Shown: in pieces, positions 62,536-64,000 of the stretch | Layout: each line of letters starts with the position of its first letter | How positions within the stretch are numbered: position 1 is the first letter of the stretch | NCBI RefSeq assembly: GCF_004403305.1 | Contig: NZ_SOHE01000029.1 | Coordinates: 35,257-99,256 of the forward strand | Reading direction: 5' to 3' | DNA length: 64,000 nt | Source: Cryobacterium frigoriphilum | GTDB lineage: Bacteria; Actinomycetota; Actinomycetes; Actinomycetales; Microbacteriaceae | Program-made: the position numbers and the translations under genes | Notes under the pieces: generated by a model | What the model saw: only the letters and a program-made list of their open reading frames with translations | The model's database searches: none | Told to the model about the DNA's origin: nothing

Positions 62536-63531
62536 ATGACTGAGATCCTCGACTCCTACGGCGTATTCAGAAATGGGCTCATCTCTGCCGAGGCCCTGCG
62601 CGCCTCCGGAATGACGACCTACACGGTGCACCGGCTCACGCTGCGCGGCGAGCTCGCCCGGGTGCGGCGCGGATGGTACGTGCTCGGTAAGCACTGGACA
62701 GACGCCCGGCCCGACGAGCGCTACCGACTCTGCGTGCGGGCGACCGCGGCTGAGGCCACGACCGAGCTGGTGCTCAGCCACCACTCGGCGGCTGTCATGC
62801 ACGGGCTGCCTCTCATCGGCCCGTGGCCCGCGACCGTGCATGCGCTTTGCCCCGACGCGGCGGGCGGCAGCAGCCACCGGCTCCTCACGTCTCATCGCAA
62901 TCGTGGCGATCTGAATCCCGTCACCATCGCCGGTGTAACCGTCACGAGCCTGACTCGTACAGTCGTCGACATGGCCGTCGGATCGAGTTTTCTGATCGGC
63001 GTGACGATGGTCGACCATGTGCTCCATCAGGAGGCCGTTCGCCGACAGCGAGAGAAGCGGACCGGTCTTCACGGATCACCCCCGATCACGAAGGACGTGC
63101 TTCTCACCGAGCTCGATGCGGTGCAACCGCGGGTGGGTCGGCGCGCCGCCGAACGAGCGATCACTTTCGCGAACGGGCTGTCGGCCAACGCCGGCGAGTC
63201 GCTCAGCAGGGTGCGTTTCGAGGAACTGGGCTTCGAGGTGCCCGAACTGCAGGTACGGTTCGTCGTGCAGGGTCGCACGTATTTTGTCGACTATTTCTGG
63301 CGTGGCGTGCGCAAGATCGGCGAGTTCGATGGAGCCCTCAAGTACAGCCGTGGTGAGGTAATGGCGGGTCGAGACGTCGTCGGCGTGGTCATGGCCGAGA
63401 AGAACCGGGAGAACATTTTGCGCCCCAAGGTCATCAGCTTCACCCGGTGGGGGTGGGACCTGGCGTACGACGCCCGCGCCTTCGCCCAATTCCTGACGGA
63501 ACAGAACGTGCCGCGAGCCCGCCGGCGATGA
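62536..63531 (+). CDS. AbiEi-like winged-helix protein with predicted PD-(D/E)xK domain (paralogue 2)
   Basis: A 331-aa full-length paralogue of the protein at 2440. The winged helix (LTLRGELARVRRGWYVLGKH) is followed by LSHHSAAVMHGLPLIGPWP and VTSLTRTVVDMAVG. The nuclease-like domain has E221, D252, E263, D265 and K269 (FVDYFWRGVRKIGEFDGALK) in positions identical to the first paralogue. It ends EQNVPRARRR, so the AQVRFAGAV tail of paralogue 1 is an acquired extension. No toxin partner adjoins. Repeat clusters lie on both sides. Function is unknown; antitoxin-like regulator, defence factor and repeat-linked nuclease remain open. Confidence 0.75.
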   Translation: MTEILDSYGVFRNGLISAEALRASGMTTYTVHRLTLRGELARVRRGWYVLGKHWTDARPDERYRLCVRATAAEATTELVLSHHSAAVMHGLPLIGPWPATVHALCPDAAGGSSHRLLTSHRNRGDLNPVTIAGVTVTSLTRTVVDMAVGSSFLIGVTMVDHVLHQEAVRRQREKRTGLHGSPPITKDVLLTELDAVQPRVGRRAAERAITFANGLSANAGESLSRVRFEELGFEVPELQVRFVVQGRTYFVDYFWRGVRKIGEFDGALKYSRGEVMAGRDVVGVVMAEKNRENILRPKVISFTRWGWDLAYDARAFAQFLTEQNVPRARRR

Positions 63532-63548
63532 GGCGCGATGCCGCCCAC

Positions 63549-63600
63549 GCTCGCAGCACTCGCTCGCGGCACTCGCTCGCAGCACTCGCTCGCGGCACTC
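63549..63600. repeat. Four 13-bp tandem repeats
   Basis: Four head-to-tail copies of GCTCGCRGCACTC (alternating A and G at the variable site), equivalent to two perfect 26-bp units. They begin 18 bp after the AbiEi-like stop and run into the first downstream ~77-bp copy. Confidence 0.85.
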
Positions 63601-63840
63601 GTTCGGCGCGGCGGCACGTGGTGCACCGAGTGCCCGCTCGCGCAATGAGTGCCACGACCGCCGGGCAGCGACCGGGGGTGCCGCGGCCACCCGGAGTCGC
63701 CTCCACGGTAGCCATCGGCGTAATGCGGGCGCGGATGCGCCTGCCGCGAGCACCGAAACGCCTCGCGGCACTCGTTCGGCGCGGCGGCACGTGGCGCACC
63801 GAGTGCCCGCTCGCGCAATGAGTGCCACGACCGGCCGGCA
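63591..63840. repeat. Two direct ~77-bp repeats with spacer
   Basis: Copies at 63591-63668 and 63764-63840 are almost identical: both contain CGCGGCACTCGTTCGGCGCG and CCGAGTGCCCGCTCGCGCAA with only a few differences. Both match the single copy upstream of the gene (62312-62388). The ~95-bp spacer between them shows no gene. Confidence 0.82.
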
Positions 63841-63842
63841 GT

Positions 63843-63916
63843 GACCGAAAGAGTGCCGCGAGCCCGGCAGCGACCGAACGAGTGCCGCGAGCAGCGACCG
63901 AACGAGTGCCGTGAGC
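63843..63916. repeat. Inverse-orientation repeat tail
   Basis: Three copies of the reverse-strand end motif GACCGAACGAGTGCCGCGAG (the first with AAG for ACG, the last with GTGAG) in tandem. They are complementary to the GCTCGCGGCACTCGTTCG motif that starts each ~77-bp copy. Together with the entries above this accounts for the gene-free stretch 63532-63970. Confidence 0.8.
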
Positions 63917-63970
63917 CCGCCGGTGACCGGGCGGGGCGTGAGGCGCGGCCGCGGGGCCGCGCCCCACCGC

Positions 63971-64000
63971 TCACTCGCGCAGGGTCGCCCCGAACGCCGC
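63971..64000 (-). CDS. Possible C-terminus of a gene beyond the right edge
   Basis: Read leftwards from the window end, the frame gives AAFGATLRE followed by TGA at 63971-63973. The phrase looks like a normal protein end and the repeats stop just short of it. Too short to assign. Confidence 0.3.
   Translation of the reverse strand, partial: AAFGATLRE

Noticed and set aside
63549..63916. Possible CRISPR array in the right-end repeats
   Set aside because: Units are 13 bp or ~77 bp, some contiguous without spacers and in both orientations, and no cas genes are present.

Overview
The window is high-GC actinobacterial chromosome. Codon use, many GTG starts, a large NAD-dependent glutamate dehydrogenase and a lone AceE-like E1 protein suggest a Microbacteriaceae-type organism (Cryobacterium/Leifsonia-like). 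That placement is inference from gene content; no rRNA or tRNA gene was found.

Layout. 1-12 kb is mixed housekeeping and accessory DNA: a drug/metabolite exporter with a divergent MarR repressor, an AbiEi-like/nuclease-like protein framed by long palindromic repeats, a GNAT enzyme, a two-subunit CoA-transferase under a divergent IclR regulator, a two-domain PAP2 phosphatase, a region-2-only sigma-like protein and a FUSC transporter. 12-21.7 kb holds an AceE/transketolase-like E1, an M20 amidohydrolase, an AraC regulator with a polyol dehydrogenase and a PfkB kinase remnant, then a redox block (superoxide dismutase, flavin reductase, SoxR with a textbook operator) and an OhrR-like regulator.

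21.8-45.5 kb is a catabolic island for phenylpropionate/cinnamate-type compounds. One long, translationally coupled operon reads right to left from mhpD (44385) to mhpE (34148). It encodes the ring-hydroxylating dioxygenase (hcaE, hcaF, hcaC, hcaD), dihydrodiol dehydrogenase (hcaB), a meta-cleavage hydrolase, a CoA ligase, an unrecognised 148-aa protein, and the hydratase, aldolase and acetaldehyde dehydrogenase that deliver pyruvate and acetyl-CoA. Two further blocks supply mhpA-mhpC-mhpB and a second mhpB next to a five-gene branched-chain-type ABC importer. Two IclR regulators and an XRE-cupin regulator sit between the blocks.

45.5-59.4 kb holds a DUF429 protein, a maltokinase-cap-like protein, a 1621-aa NAD-glutamate dehydrogenase and a complete type I Wadjet anti-plasmid system (jetA-jetB-jetC-jetD, right to left). 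59.5-64 kb holds a hybrid sensor protein that lacks the phospho-accepting histidine and has a frameshifted second receiver. After it comes a second AbiEi-like/nuclease-like paralogue, again embedded in repeat clusters.

The most unusual pattern is that the two paralogues of one wHTH plus predicted PD-(D/E)xK family, about 60 kb apart, are each bracketed by inverted/direct repeat families. The repeat DNA even encodes the C-terminal tail of the first.
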